NCBI GenBank assembly: GCA_025517465.1
Contig: JAOPKE010000012.1
Location: forward strand, 1-64,000
Direction of reading: 5' to 3'
DNA: 64,000 bases
From: Halobacteria archaeon HArc-gm2
GTDB lineage: Archaea; Halobacteriota; Halobacteria; Halobacteriales; Haloarculaceae
The notes beneath the pieces were generated by a model. The model was given only the letters and a program-made list of their open reading frames with translations. It was not told the DNA's origin and ran no database searches. The position numbers were made by a program, and so were the translations under genes. Positions 26,315-37,743 of this stretch are shown here, one piece after another. How positions within the stretch are numbered: the first letter of the stretch is position 1; each line of letters begins with the position of its first letter.

Positions 26315-26394
26315 TAGTGGTGGTTGTAAGCGCTTACCGGCGTTCGACGTAGCCGATTCCGTCGAACGACAGTCAAAGTTACAACCACCACTAT
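26314..26394. repeat. Nested palindromic element, copy 2
   Basis: Perfect 16-bp outer arms ATAGTGGTGGTTGTAA (26314-26329) and its reverse complement (26379-26394). Inner arms are GGCGTTCGAC (26339-26348) and GTCGAACGAC (26361-26370). The left end begins in the stop codon of the FAH gene. It shares outer-arm core, inner-arm sequence and length with copy 1 at 22516-22593, while the spacers differ. Confidence 0.75.
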
Positions 26395-26421
26395 GCGGCG
26401 GCGACCGCGACGACAGTCGCG

Positions 26422-26649
26422 CTACTTCTCTGTACCCACAGATCCGGTCAGGACGGCCGAGTCCGCCGGATCCCTGCCGGAGCGGGACGCTGTTTCCGCG
26501 GCGGCGAGTCTGGCAGAGGCGGCGTCGACGACGACATCGACGTCGAAGGTTGTCCCAGGGTCCCCGACAACGGTGACCGGGAGGTCCTCCCCGTCGAGTG
26601 CCTCGGCCCGCATCCCTCGTCGTCGGTGCACGTCCGACGGGTCGGGAAC
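26422..26649 (-). pseudogene. Possible gene-tail remnant, unidentified
   Basis: A minus-strand frame of about 75 codons ends at 26422 and reads like haloarchaeal protein (for example LPVTVVGDPGTTFDVDVV, acidic and GC3-rich). It has no convincing start and is closed upstream by a stop, and I do not recognise a family. It may be a decayed C-terminus or chance. The remaining gap to 26901 is unusually AT-rich near 26770-26860 and shows nothing else. Confidence 0.25.
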
Positions 26650-26901
26650 GAAGGTACCTCATTCATCTAACATTCACGGGTTCGTTCTCCCGGACTGTCG
26701 GATCCAGTTATCACGGCAGATACGAACGATCGAGGGGCAGACCGCGGAAATCGCCCGGTTTCGTCGGATACTCCGCCCGACCGATCACTATATTGATTCA
26801 ATTCTGAGTAAATATATTCTTCCAAAATCAATCGTCTCAGATTTTGTGACACTATACGATTCGTGATATGACGATCTCAGCTCGCGTTCGTCGCGGGGGA
26901 G

Positions 26902-28434
26902 CTACGACTCCATCGGCCCGTACTCGAAGTCGGTGAATCGGGCGGCCGATTCGCAGTCGCTGCCGTCGCCCGTCGCGTAGAGGCCGAAGTAGACGCCCGT
27001 AAAGCCAGTCGCCACCTCCGTCGAGAGGTAGCGGGCGTCGGGCGTCGCGAGCGTCGTGGTACTCGCGGGCGCGCCGTCTGTCGGTCCGGCGAACAGGTCG
27101 TAGGACCGGGGCGAGGCCTCGATAGAGAGAGTCACGGGACCGTCCGGAAGCGACACTTCGGCCACTTCCTCCGTCGACGGGCCGATGCGAAGACGGGCGA
27201 GGGCGCGGCGTTCGCCCTCGCGTTCGACGACGGCGACGTCGTAGTGGTGGTCCTCGTTCATCAGCGCCGTCAGGCCGGCCTCCTCGCCCGGGTCCGGGTC
27301 GAAAGAGAGTCGGCACGTGGCGCGGGAGTCGTGGTGTTGCTGGCGTCGGCCGACGAACGTCGCGTGAGGGTCGTCGAGTGTGTCCGGGCCGCCGGAAAGC
27401 ACGAGGGCGTCCCCCTCGATACGGTAGCGCTCGCGGTCTGGATTGCGCCGGTAGTTCCACTCCGGACCGAGGTCGTCGGTGTCCGTCGCGTTCGCGAACG
27501 GGTCGACCGTCCGCGTCCACGCGCGATCACCCGTCGCTTCGAGGTCGGTGTCGTCGACGGACATCGCCAGTTCGACGACGTCGCCGCCGTTGACGACGGG
27601 CCAGCCCGTCTCCCAGGTCACGGGCGCCAGGAACGTCTCGCGGCCGAGCTGGTGGTAGGGGACGTGCTCGCCCTGCTGGCGGATGCCCAGGAACGTCAGC
27701 CACCACGACCCGTCGTGGGCCTGCACGAGGTCGCCGTGGCCCGTCGCGGCGATGGGTTGCATCACGCGCGAGCGGTGGGAGAATATCGGGTTGTCGGGGT
27801 GGTCCTCGAACGGCCCGGTCGGGTCGTCGCTCCGGGCCACGGAGACCATGTGCTGCCCGTGCGTCCCGCCCTCCGCGGCGAGGAGGTAGTAGGTCCCCTC
27901 GACCTCGTAGAGGTGCGGAGCTTCGGTGAACGCGTCGTCCAGGCCCTCCCAGATCGTCGCCGCGTCGCCCGTCTCACCGGTCTCGCCGGTTTCGAGGTCG
28001 ACCGTCGTCTGTCGAATGGCGTCGTCGTTCGCGTACGTGACGTAGACCTGGCCGTCGTCCCAGAACAGGTCCGGGTCGTAGCCGGGCGCGTCGATCCAGA
28101 CCGGGTCGGACCACTCGCCGCGGGGGTCCTCGGCCCTCACGACGAAGTGACCGCCCGCGGCGACGTTCGTCGTCACCAGGTAGAAGGTACCCTCGTGGTG
28201 GCGCAGCGTCGGGGCGAAGATGCCCTCCGAGGCGTCGACGTCGTCTAGCGGGAGCTGTTCGTCCCGCGTGAGTGCGTGGCCGACCGGCTCCCAGTCGGCG
28301 AGGTTCTCGCTGTGGTACAGTGGGACGCCGGGGAAGTACTCGAACGTGCTCGTCGCGAGGTAGTAGTCCTCGCCGGCGCGACAGACGGTCGGGTCCGGGT
28401 GGCAGCCCGGAAGCACGGGGTTCGTGTATTCCAT
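26902..28434 (-). CDS. GH43 beta-xylosidase / alpha-L-arabinofuranosidase
   Basis: 510 aa. An N-terminal five-bladed propeller has the general base D14 in NPVLPGCHPDPT and the acid region TEAPHLYEV near residue 190. The C-terminal beta-sandwich (about 320-510) is typical of XynB-type GH43 xylosidases. There is no signal peptide, so it acts inside, releasing xylose or arabinose from imported oligosaccharides. It is transcribed toward the FAH gene (convergent) with its start facing the small zinc-ribbon gene. Xylosidase is the more likely main activity given length and C-terminal domain, but mixed activities are common in the family. Confidence 0.92.
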   Translation of the reverse strand: MEYTNPVLPGCHPDPTVCRAGEDYYLATSTFEYFPGVPLYHSENLADWEPVGHALTRDEQLPLDDVDASEGIFAPTLRHHEGTFYLVTTNVAAGGHFVVRAEDPRGEWSDPVWIDAPGYDPDLFWDDGQVYVTYANDDAIRQTTVDLETGETGETGDAATIWEGLDDAFTEAPHLYEVEGTYYLLAAEGGTHGQHMVSVARSDDPTGPFEDHPDNPIFSHRSRVMQPIAATGHGDLVQAHDGSWWLTFLGIRQQGEHVPYHQLGRETFLAPVTWETGWPVVNGGDVVELAMSVDDTDLEATGDRAWTRTVDPFANATDTDDLGPEWNYRRNPDRERYRIEGDALVLSGGPDTLDDPHATFVGRRQQHHDSRATCRLSFDPDPGEEAGLTALMNEDHHYDVAVVEREGERRALARLRIGPSTEEVAEVSLPDGPVTLSIEASPRSYDLFAGPTDGAPASTTTLATPDARYLSTEVATGFTGVYFGLYATGDGSDCESAARFTDFEYGPMES

Positions 28435-28542
28435 GCCACGTGACGGCGTGGCACTGCCTTCAGCCTGTTGCCTTCGTGGGACCGAAAATTCGACAGTCGT
28501 CGTAGACAGGTTTTAGTATCGTCGACGTGAGGTCCCGAATAG

Positions 28543-28644
28543 ATGGAGACCAGCTGTCCACGCTGCCAGGAGTCGATGCAGCGAACACACGGAAGCATCA
28601 CGTGTCCCCACTGCGAGTACGTACCCCCGCACGGGTCGGACTGA
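28543..28644 (+). CDS. 33-aa double-CPxC zinc-ribbon microprotein
   Basis: Reading from ATG at 28543 gives 33 residues with CPRC (residues 5-8) and CPHC (21-24), an arrangement that would bind one zinc. Small zinc-ribbon proteins are abundant in haloarchaea; several affect regulation, motility or biofilm, but their mode of action is mostly unknown. TTTTAGTA lies about 30 nt upstream as a possible TATA box. A hairpin follows the stop directly. The gene sits alone in the 351-bp gap between GH43 and the malic enzyme; nothing else is seen there. Confidence 0.7.
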   Translation: METSCPRCQESMQRTHGSITCPHCEYVPPHGSD

Positions 28645-28675
28645 TAGTGTCGGTGAAACGTTCCGACCGACACTA
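28645..28675 (+). terminator. Hairpin directly after zinc-ribbon microprotein
   Basis: TAGTGTCGGT (28645-28654) and ACCGACACTA (28666-28675) are perfect 10-bp inverted repeats with an 11-nt loop. They start on the base after the TGA. Probably a terminator or transcript-end stem; no T-run follows. Confidence 0.5.
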
Positions 28676-28785
28676 CGAGCAGTCGGCCGGAGTCGACGTC
28701 GGCGCTCCGGCGAGCACCGCCTGTCGGATTCGCGCTCGTCGATAGCTGTAGTGACCTTTAACAGGCAGTTCCACGTACACCGAAC

Positions 28786-31044
<2,259 letters not shown>

Positions 31045-31289
31045 CCGACGCGAGCACAGCGAGCGACGGCCTTTTTTGGTCCAGATTTTTGCACGAGCGG
31101 TTCGCCGGAGGCGAACCCGAAGTGGAAAAAGGTGGTCGTCAACCTCGCGGGCGTCGCCGTCGTCGACGCACAGAACGAGTAACCGCCGCGAGCACAGCGA
31201 GCGCTCGGCATCCACGCGAGCGAAGCGAGTGTGGGCTCGCGGGTACAACGCTCCCGCGGTGTTTTTGGTCCAGATTTTTGCACGAGCGG

Positions 31290-32146
31290 GGGAAGCGGGG
31301 ACGGATACGGCCAGCATTCCTCCCGCACCGTCGCCTTCGACGCGGACGAGTGCTTTGCGCACAACTGTTCACCTTTGCTGAACAATACGGCGCCCGATCC
31401 GGGCTCCGTCGCCGGGTCGGACCGGATTTCCGGGTATGCGTCGCACCCGCGTCGATCCAACCGTGTGGGCCGACGGGAATCGTGGCTACGACTCGATCAG
31501 GGACGGCAACCGTCGACAGTCGAGACGGCGCCGGCGCGATACGTTGCGTGGCGACCGGAAAGTTGGCGAGAGAAATTGATCATCCACACAGTACCCCAGA
31601 AGATGCATCGCTTCTAGCATATCTGTAGCAATATATCCAACCATGCTGCCGATTATTTCTGACACATCCCCATATTCGTCATGTTCGTTCTGTTCGCGTC
31701 CTCGTTCCCTCTTCCTGAACGGATCGGCATCCAGCGTCTCAGAATGGCCCTCCCTGTGCGCGACTCGGGTCGGTGCTCGCGAAGCAGGTGCCTCACAGAG
31801 TACAGTCGATCACCGGTGAGCGTTCCAGCAGATGGACCACAACCGCCACACAACGAATACTGGATCGCTCACCGGCACCCCTATTGCGGTCGATACCTGC
31901 GACCAGTCGTGCCCTGCCGAACGTCTCGACGCCGAGATTGTTCAGAATTGGGGAACCCGACTGGCGGAGACGACGGACATGCCCCAGCCCACTCAAATAA
32001 CAAAATTAAAACCGTTATTTCTTTCGTCCAGCTTCCTCGTACAGGTGGTCAGTGGCAGACGAGTGACGACGTGGGGCTGGTGAGAGTGACGACACACAGT
32101 CCGTCGGGACACTTTTTGTCCGGCCGGCCGACGATAGACGCGATAC
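31290..32146. other. Long intergenic region, no gene recognised
   Basis: About 860 bp between the maeB 3' duplication and the dehydrogenase at 32147. Open frames are short or read like antisense translation (Arg/Ser/Cys-rich) and match no family I know. AT-rich stretches occur near 31570-31680 and 32005-32030. It may hold decayed sequence or long leaders. Confidence 0.5.
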
Positions 32147-33019
32147 ATGAAGGCAATCGGCATCGTCGGCGTCGGATACATCGGCTCACTGTTCCTCGAC
32201 AAACTGCTCGACGCGGGATACGACGTGTCGGTCGTCGACGTCGACGACGAACAGGTTCGGGCGGCGACGAAGCGCGGCGCGTCCCACGCGGACACGCCGG
32301 CCGAGCTCGCGCGAACGACCGACGCCGTCGTCATGGCGCTGCCCGGGTCGCCCGAGGTGGAGGCGACGATGGAAGGCGAGGACGGGCTGCTGGCGGGACT
32401 CGAAGCGGGCCAGGTCCTCGTCGACGCCACGACGACGCTCCCGGAGACGTCCGTCGCCTGCGAACGACTGTGTCGCGACCGCGACGTCCAGTTCGTGGAG
32501 GCGCCAATCACCGGGGGCTCGCCGCGGCCTGGCTACCACGTGATGGTCGGCGGGACCGAAACCGCCTACGGCGCCGCGAGGGAAATCCTCGACGCGATCT
32601 GCGACGACCACGTCCGCATCGGCGACGTCGGCGACGCCACGGTGTTCAAGCTCGCGCTCCAGTTGCGCTACGCGGGCCAGCAGGCCGTCGACGCCGAGGT
32701 CGTCGAGTTCTGTCGCGACAACGGCGTCGACCCGTCGCCGCTCAACGAGTTCCTGGAACTCGGCGTCTGGGACCGGTACTTCACCGGCGAGTACGAACAG
32801 GCGATCCAGGGGCTCGGCGGGCTCGCCATCTGGCACAAGGACGTCGGCTACGCTCGCCAGGTCGCCCGCGAGAACGGCACCGCGCTCCCGCTCGCGGCCG
32901 TCGTCCACGAGGCGTACAAGGCGACGGTCCGCCGGGTCGACGAGAACGAGGGTCACGCCGCGGCGTTGATCGAGTACTGGCGGGCGCTCAACGACGCCGA
33001 GGACCGCGACGCGCGGTAG
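32147..33019 (+). CDS. Beta-hydroxyacid dehydrogenase family (3-hydroxyisobutyrate / tartronate semialdehyde reductase type)
   Basis: 290 aa. The N-terminal Rossmann motif is GIVGVGYIGSLFLD. The substrate motif ITGGSPRPGYHVMVGG lies near residue 125, and the catalytic Lys is in GDATVFKLALQL near residue 170. The usual Asn after this Lys is replaced (LALQL), so the exact substrate is uncertain. Members reduce or oxidise small hydroxy acids with NAD(P). In this locus a role in sugar-acid metabolism is plausible but unproven. Single gene with a TATA-like ACTTTTTG about 35 nt before the ATG. Confidence 0.85.
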   Translation: MKAIGIVGVGYIGSLFLDKLLDAGYDVSVVDVDDEQVRAATKRGASHADTPAELARTTDAVVMALPGSPEVEATMEGEDGLLAGLEAGQVLVDATTTLPETSVACERLCRDRDVQFVEAPITGGSPRPGYHVMVGGTETAYGAAREILDAICDDHVRIGDVGDATVFKLALQLRYAGQQAVDAEVVEFCRDNGVDPSPLNEFLELGVWDRYFTGEYEQAIQGLGGLAIWHKDVGYARQVARENGTALPLAAVVHEAYKATVRRVDENEGHAAALIEYWRALNDAEDRDAR

Positions 33020-33355
33020 TTAGCCCACCGACCACGTGCAACGACGGATGGATGGAGCGGCGCGAGAGGATAGCGTGTCACTCCATCACACGAATTTCGG
33101 AGATCGTCCGGTACTGGCGGACGGTACGGCCGGGCACTCCCGTCGGATTCGGGCCCAGATGCTGCTGATTCGGCGGAGAAACGTTCTTCGAGGGGTTTAC
33201 GGCAAACTGAGCCTTCCGTCATAGCCGGACGGAATTTCGGATTTCGCGAGGAATTCGGAACTAAGCGCCGAAATTTGCCACAGAGACCGTCTAGCGCCGT
33301 TTCGATTGGAATTTGTCCGGTATCGCCGGAAGCAGGGAACGGGCGGCAGACGACG
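33020..33355. other. Convergent intergenic region
   Basis: 336 bp between two converging genes. It contains a TCCGG-N5-CCGGA palindrome at 33316-33330, similar to three sites upstream of the IclR gene, and several GGAATTTCGG/GAAATT-like short repeats near 33230-33280. No gene is seen. Confidence 0.5.
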
Positions 33356-34636
33356 TCACTGTTGCTCGCCGGCGACGGGTTCGGGCGCTGGCGCGTCCTG
33401 CAGGCGGAAGACGATGGCAGCGGTCAGGGCCGTCGCCAGCGCCGCGACGGCGGCGACGGCGAAGAAGGCGACCTGCACGTCGAAGCGATCGATGAGGAAG
33501 CCGAACACCGGCGGGGCGACGGCGCTGCCGAGCATGATGCCGATGGTGATTATCGCGAAGCTCTTACCGACCGCGCCCTCCCCGGCGAGTCGCTGGGTCA
33601 GCGTATCCCTGGCGGGTCCCTCGAGGCTCCTGACGGCGCCGACGAGCAGGAAGAGGCCGACGGCCGCGAGCGCCGGGACGTACCCAGTCGCGATGATCCC
33701 GACGAGCGCAGTCAGGCCGACGAAGCTCCCCAGCAGGACCGGCGCCGGCGAGAAGCGGTCGGTGAGGGAGCCGCCGACGAGAACGCCGACCGCGCCGGTG
33801 AGGAACAGCCCCGTCAGCGCGAGGTTGGCCCGGTCGAGCGAGACCGCGTAGGTGTCGGTCAGGAAAACGACGGCGTAGGAACTCAGCCCCCAGTTGGCCG
33901 TGGAGGCGACCAGCGCGAGCGCGGCGAGGACGAGGATAGCGGGGTCAGCCGCCAGCGACCGGAGCTCCGACCGTACGCGGTCGGCCGCGCTCGCGGAGCC
34001 GGTGGATTCGGCGACGTTCGGTCCGGTGATCGACCGGTCGACCCGGCGGGCGAACAGGACGGTGACGAGGACTGCGTACGCCAGGCCCACGACCCCGATG
34101 AGGCCGATAGCGTGGCGCCAGGTGAGACCGGGGACGCCGATGATCGCGGTGATGACGACCGGCGGCGTCGCGAACCCGAACGTCCCGCCGACGTTGTACA
34201 CCGAGAACGCGCGCCCGCGGACCGCCTCCGACGTCGCGTCCGTCAGCAACGGGTAGTGGGCGGGGTGGTGGCCGGCGACGCCGATTCCCACGACGGCCTG
34301 GCCGACGACCAACCACTCGAACGTCGGGGCTCCTGCGACCACCAGGACGCCCGCCGCACCGAGGAACGAGGACAGCGCCAGGGCCAGGGTCCGGTCGTAG
34401 TGGTCCGCGAGGTGACCGAACGGCAGCTGGAACAGGGTGTTCGTCAGCGCCTGGACGCCCAGTGCGACGCCCAGCAGCGCGAGCGACACCTCGAATTCCC
34501 CGGAGAGCACCGTGAGTATCGGCGGCAGCAGGACGAGGTACATGTGGTTGACGTACTGCGACCCGCTGATCAGGCCGACGACCAGCGCGGACTCTCGGGG
34601 GATCCGACGAACGGCAGCGAGCGCTCCGTCCAGCAT
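33356..34636 (-). CDS. Major facilitator superfamily transporter
   Basis: 426 aa from the ATG at 34636; the longer open frame upstream overlaps the divergent nucleoside hydrolase and is not coding. About twelve transmembrane helices are visible in two halves. The first intracellular loop reads FGHLADHYDRTL, the MFS motif A position, and the second half has a matching GGSLTDRFSPAP. The substrate cannot be told from sequence. It is divergent from the nucleoside hydrolase gene (130-bp gap), so uptake of nucleosides or of a sugar is possible. Confidence 0.88.
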   Translation of the reverse strand: MLDGALAAVRRIPRESALVVGLISGSQYVNHMYLVLLPPILTVLSGEFEVSLALLGVALGVQALTNTLFQLPFGHLADHYDRTLALALSSFLGAAGVLVVAGAPTFEWLVVGQAVVGIGVAGHHPAHYPLLTDATSEAVRGRAFSVYNVGGTFGFATPPVVITAIIGVPGLTWRHAIGLIGVVGLAYAVLVTVLFARRVDRSITGPNVAESTGSASAADRVRSELRSLAADPAILVLAALALVASTANWGLSSYAVVFLTDTYAVSLDRANLALTGLFLTGAVGVLVGGSLTDRFSPAPVLLGSFVGLTALVGIIATGYVPALAAVGLFLLVGAVRSLEGPARDTLTQRLAGEGAVGKSFAIITIGIMLGSAVAPPVFGFLIDRFDVQVAFFAVAAVAALATALTAAIVFRLQDAPAPEPVAGEQQ

Positions 34637-34766
34637 CTGTCCGGTACCAGGCGACGTGGTGTCTAAAAGGGTGCCACTGCGGCAACGGGGCTCGACGGTC
34701 CAGCCACGCGCTGGCCGACCCGAAGACCCGAGTGGCTTTACAATCCCGGTCACCGTCACACCGGGT

Positions 34767-35690
34767 ATGCCGACGTTTCCAGCACTATCGACCAGCGACC
34801 GACTCGACGCACTCACGCCCCCGGCCGGCGACGTGTCGGTCGTCGTCGACACCGACGCGTACAACGAGATAGACGACCAGTTCGCCCTCGCTTACGCCCT
34901 CTCGGCGACGGGCCTCGACGTGGAGGCGGTCTACGCCGCCCCGTTCCACAACGCCCGCTCGTCGGGCCCCGGCGACGGGATGGCGAAGAGCTACGAGGAG
35001 ATCCAGTGCGTCGTCGACCGGGTCGGTCGAGAGCCCGCGAACGGCGTCTTCGAGGGGTCGACGGAGTACCTTGGTGGCCCGTCCGAACCGGTCGACAGTC
35101 CGGCCGCCCGAGACCTCGTCGAACGCGCCCGCAGTCACGAGGGCGACGACCCGCTCTACGTCGTCGCCATCGGCGCGCCGACGAACGTCGCGTCTGCGCT
35201 GCTCCGCGCGCCCGAAATCCTCGAAGACCTGGTCGTCGTCTGGCTCGGCGGGACGCCCCACGACTGGCACACGGCCGAGGAGTTCAACCTCCGGCAGGAC
35301 GTCCACGCCAGTCGCGTCCTCTTCGACTCCGGCGTCCCGCTCGTCCACGTCCCCTGTCGCAACGTCGCCGAGCACCTCCGGGTCTCCCTCCCAGAACTCC
35401 GGGAGTACCTCGACGACGGCGCGCTCTCGTCGTACCTCGTGGAGATCACCGAGGCGTACTTCGAAGAGCGAGCGGGGCCCGGTCCCGTGCGCTCGACCGT
35501 CCAGTGGGACGTGGTCCCGGTCGCCTGGCTCCGGGACCCGGACCTCGTCCCCACCGACGTGGTCCACAGCCCGGAGCTGTCGAGCGAACTGACGTGGAAC
35601 CGCGACCCCGGCAGACAGTTCGTCCGGGTCGCCCGCGAGATAGACCGGGACGGGATCTGGACCGACTTCTTCGAGTCGGTCCGGCGGTGA
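34767..35690 (+). CDS. Inosine-uridine preferring nucleoside hydrolase family protein
   Basis: 307 aa. The calcium-binding N-terminal motif is a variant: VVDTDAYNEIDDQF (Asp 28, 30, 36, 37), two residues longer than the classical DTDPGxDD. ALAYALSATGL and VVAIGAPTNVASALL follow as in the family. It cleaves the N-glycosidic bond of ribonucleosides, giving ribose and base; ribose release would suit a pentose locus. The next SDR gene begins 40 bp downstream, so the two may be co-transcribed. Confidence 0.85.
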   Translation: MPTFPALSTSDRLDALTPPAGDVSVVVDTDAYNEIDDQFALAYALSATGLDVEAVYAAPFHNARSSGPGDGMAKSYEEIQCVVDRVGREPANGVFEGSTEYLGGPSEPVDSPAARDLVERARSHEGDDPLYVVAIGAPTNVASALLRAPEILEDLVVVWLGGTPHDWHTAEEFNLRQDVHASRVLFDSGVPLVHVPCRNVAEHLRVSLPELREYLDDGALSSYLVEITEAYFEERAGPGPVRSTVQWDVVPVAWLRDPDLVPTDVVHSPELSSELTWNRDPGRQFVRVAREIDRDGIWTDFFESVRR

Positions 35691-35730
35691 CCGGAGGAAG
35701 GCATAACACGGACTCCCGTGAATTGCCGGT

Positions 35731-36510
35731 GTGCCACTCGATTACACTCACACGCCTATCGGAGCGGACGGCAAGACGGTCGTCGCGGTCGGCGCGACCA
35801 GCGGCATCGGTCGCGCCATCGCGCTCGGGTTCGCCGAGGAGGGCGCCGACGTGGTCGCCACCTCCCGGTCCGCGGACCGCGTGGAACGGACGGCGACAGA
35901 GCTCAGGGAGCGAGGCGCCGAGACTATCGAAGTGACCTGCGACGTCACCGTCCGCGAGGACCTGGTCGACCTGCGCGACGCCGTCCTCGATGTCTTCGGC
36001 GGCGTCGACGTGCTGGTGTACGCCCCGAGCTACATCGCCCGCGAGTCCGTCCTCGACGTCACCGAGGAACAGTGGGACGACGTCGTCGACGTCCACCTCA
36101 AAGGAGCCCATCAGGCCACACAGCTATTCGCCCGCGAGATGGACGAGGGTGCCATCGTCCACGTGGCGTCGGCCTCCGCGAAGACAGCCATCCCGAACCT
36201 GGCGGCCTACTCCGTGGCGAAGGGCGGCCTCGATACGCTCGTCCGCGTCGCCGCGGACGAACTCGGTCCAGAGATCAGGGTGAACGCCGTCCGACCCGGA
36301 TTCGTCCGCAGCGAGCAGACCGAGGGAACCTACACCGAGGGGGAACCCCGTTTCGAGACGATTCGCCAGCGGACGACGGGCGAACGGCTCGGGAAGCCCG
36401 AAGAGATCGTCGGCGCGGCCGTCTACCTCGCGAGCGACGCGGCGAGCTACACGACCGGCGAGATACTCACCGTCGACGACGGGTTCATCGCGGCGACGTT
36501 CGAGGAGTGA
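35731..36510 (+). CDS. SDR-family oxidoreductase (KduD/glucose dehydrogenase-like), paralogue 1
   Basis: 259 aa from a GTG start; the aligned start of the paralogue at 57794 supports this. The NAD(P) motif is GATSGIGRAIALG and the catalytic Ser-Tyr-Lys lies in ASASAKTAIPNLAAYSVAKGG, split here as ASAS and YSVAK. The C-terminus TGEILTVDDGF is usual. The active-site NNAG motif is changed to APSY, which is unusual. Possible substrates are aldoses or keto-uronates; a fructuronate reductase role, needed between uxaC and uxuA, cannot be excluded. Confidence 0.85.
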   Translation: MPLDYTHTPIGADGKTVVAVGATSGIGRAIALGFAEEGADVVATSRSADRVERTATELRERGAETIEVTCDVTVREDLVDLRDAVLDVFGGVDVLVYAPSYIARESVLDVTEEQWDDVVDVHLKGAHQATQLFAREMDEGAIVHVASASAKTAIPNLAAYSVAKGGLDTLVRVAADELGPEIRVNAVRPGFVRSEQTEGTYTEGEPRFETIRQRTTGERLGKPEEIVGAAVYLASDAASYTTGEILTVDDGFIAATFEE

Positions 36511-36588
36511 CGACTCGGGGTCGGTCAGGAAAGGTGGGGTGGGTGGAAGTCTACAGCGCTACCCTCCGAAGTAGCGCCGGGCAGACAG

Positions 36589-36711
36589 GTACAGGCGACT
36601 GGGCCGTCCCGAACTACCACTGATGACGGGTGGATCACGGCAGCTGTTGGGAAACTGACTCGGGTGCTTGTGCCTCGTCATCGTGAACGATGACGACGTT
36701 GTCGCCTGTAC
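36589..36711. repeat. Inverted repeats in intergenic region
   Basis: GTACAGGCGAC (36589-36599) pairs perfectly with 36701-36711, and within it CGTCATCGT (36676-36684) pairs with ACGATGACG (36687-36695). The 336-bp gap (36511-36846) otherwise holds only the promoter of the next gene, with ATATTATAAAAA near 36727-36738. Confidence 0.5.
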
Positions 36712-36846
36712 AAATGGCTTCTCACGGATATTATAAAAAGGTTTGGGAGAGAGTCACAGTCAGTCGGCCGACTACACCTCGCCAGCGGCCGGCCACCGAC
36801 TGCGCCGTCCACCAACTGTTATGTGCGGCCGCACCAACTATCCCGT

Positions 36847-37731
36847 ATGGAAACGCGTCCACTGGGCGAGACCGGCCACGACAGCACCGTCATGACGTTC
36901 GGGACCATCGCGCTGAACTGGCTCGAACAGGAGGGAGCCAACCAGATGGTCGAACTCGTCCTCGACCACGGCGTCAACCACTTCGACGTCGCGCCGACGT
37001 ACGGCGACGCGGAACTGAAGCTGGGGCCGAAGCTCCGCCAGTACCGCGACGACATCTTCCTCGGCTGCAAGACCCAGGAGCGAGGGTACGAGGGGACCAA
37101 ACGGAAGATGGAGGCGTCGCTGGACCGGCTCGGCGTCGACACCATCGACCTCTACCAGGTCCACGGGCTGGAGTACGAGGAGGAACTCGACCGCATCACC
37201 GCCGACGACGGCGCTCTCGAAGCCATGCGAGAGGCGAAAGCCGACGGCGTCATCGACCACATCGGCCTCACCAGCCACGGGAACCCGCAGCTCATCCTCG
37301 ACGCCATCGACCGCATCGACGACCTGGAGACGCTGATGTTCCCGCTCAACCCCGTCGTCGCCGGCAAGGACGACGAGGACCACGACTACCAGGCAGTACT
37401 CGACCGCGCCAACGAGGAGGGGATCGGGACGCTCGTCATCAAGGCCTTCGCGAAGGGGCCGTGGCCATCGACGGACGACCTGCCCGAGCGCGACCGGCCG
37501 TACGCCAACTGGTACGAGCCGGTCGACACGCCCGAGGAGACTCGCGAACGCTTCGACTTCGCCGCCTCGCAGGACGTGACGACCGTCGTCAATTCGGGCG
37601 ACCCGAAGCTCGTCGCGATGACCCTCGACGCGGCCAGCCGGTACGAGGCGATGGACGAGGCAGCGCAGCGCTCACTCGTCGAGAGTGCGCGCCACGACGA
37701 CAGTCCCGTTCCCGAACAGCTCCACCACTGA
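36847..37731 (+). CDS. Aldo/keto reductase
   Basis: 294 aa from the ATG at 36847, preferred over an in-frame start 24 nt upstream because METRPLGETG matches the usual AKR start. The catalytic tetrad is visible: Asp and Tyr in HFDVAPTYG, Lys in FLGCKTQE, His in DLYQVHGLE. The C-terminal half has the shortened cofactor region of AKR12/YqkF-like proteins. It reduces or oxidises a carbonyl/sugar with NAD(P)H. The methyltransferase gene follows after 12 bp, probably co-transcribed. Confidence 0.88.
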   Translation: METRPLGETGHDSTVMTFGTIALNWLEQEGANQMVELVLDHGVNHFDVAPTYGDAELKLGPKLRQYRDDIFLGCKTQERGYEGTKRKMEASLDRLGVDTIDLYQVHGLEYEEELDRITADDGALEAMREAKADGVIDHIGLTSHGNPQLILDAIDRIDDLETLMFPLNPVVAGKDDEDHDYQAVLDRANEEGIGTLVIKAFAKGPWPSTDDLPERDRPYANWYEPVDTPEETRERFDFAASQDVTTVVNSGDPKLVAMTLDAASRYEAMDEAAQRSLVESARHDDSPVPEQLHH

Positions 37732-37743
37732 CTCCCTGTCGCG

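Noticed and set aside
31137-31203. Second copy of the maeB end as a separate small gene
   Set aside because: It contains only the final codons and stop, with no start or promoter; it is a duplication remnant.
31681-33168. 495-aa plus-strand frame beginning in the long intergenic region
   Set aside because: Its second half is an out-of-frame reading of the dehydrogenase at 32147; the first part has no family resemblance and atypical composition.
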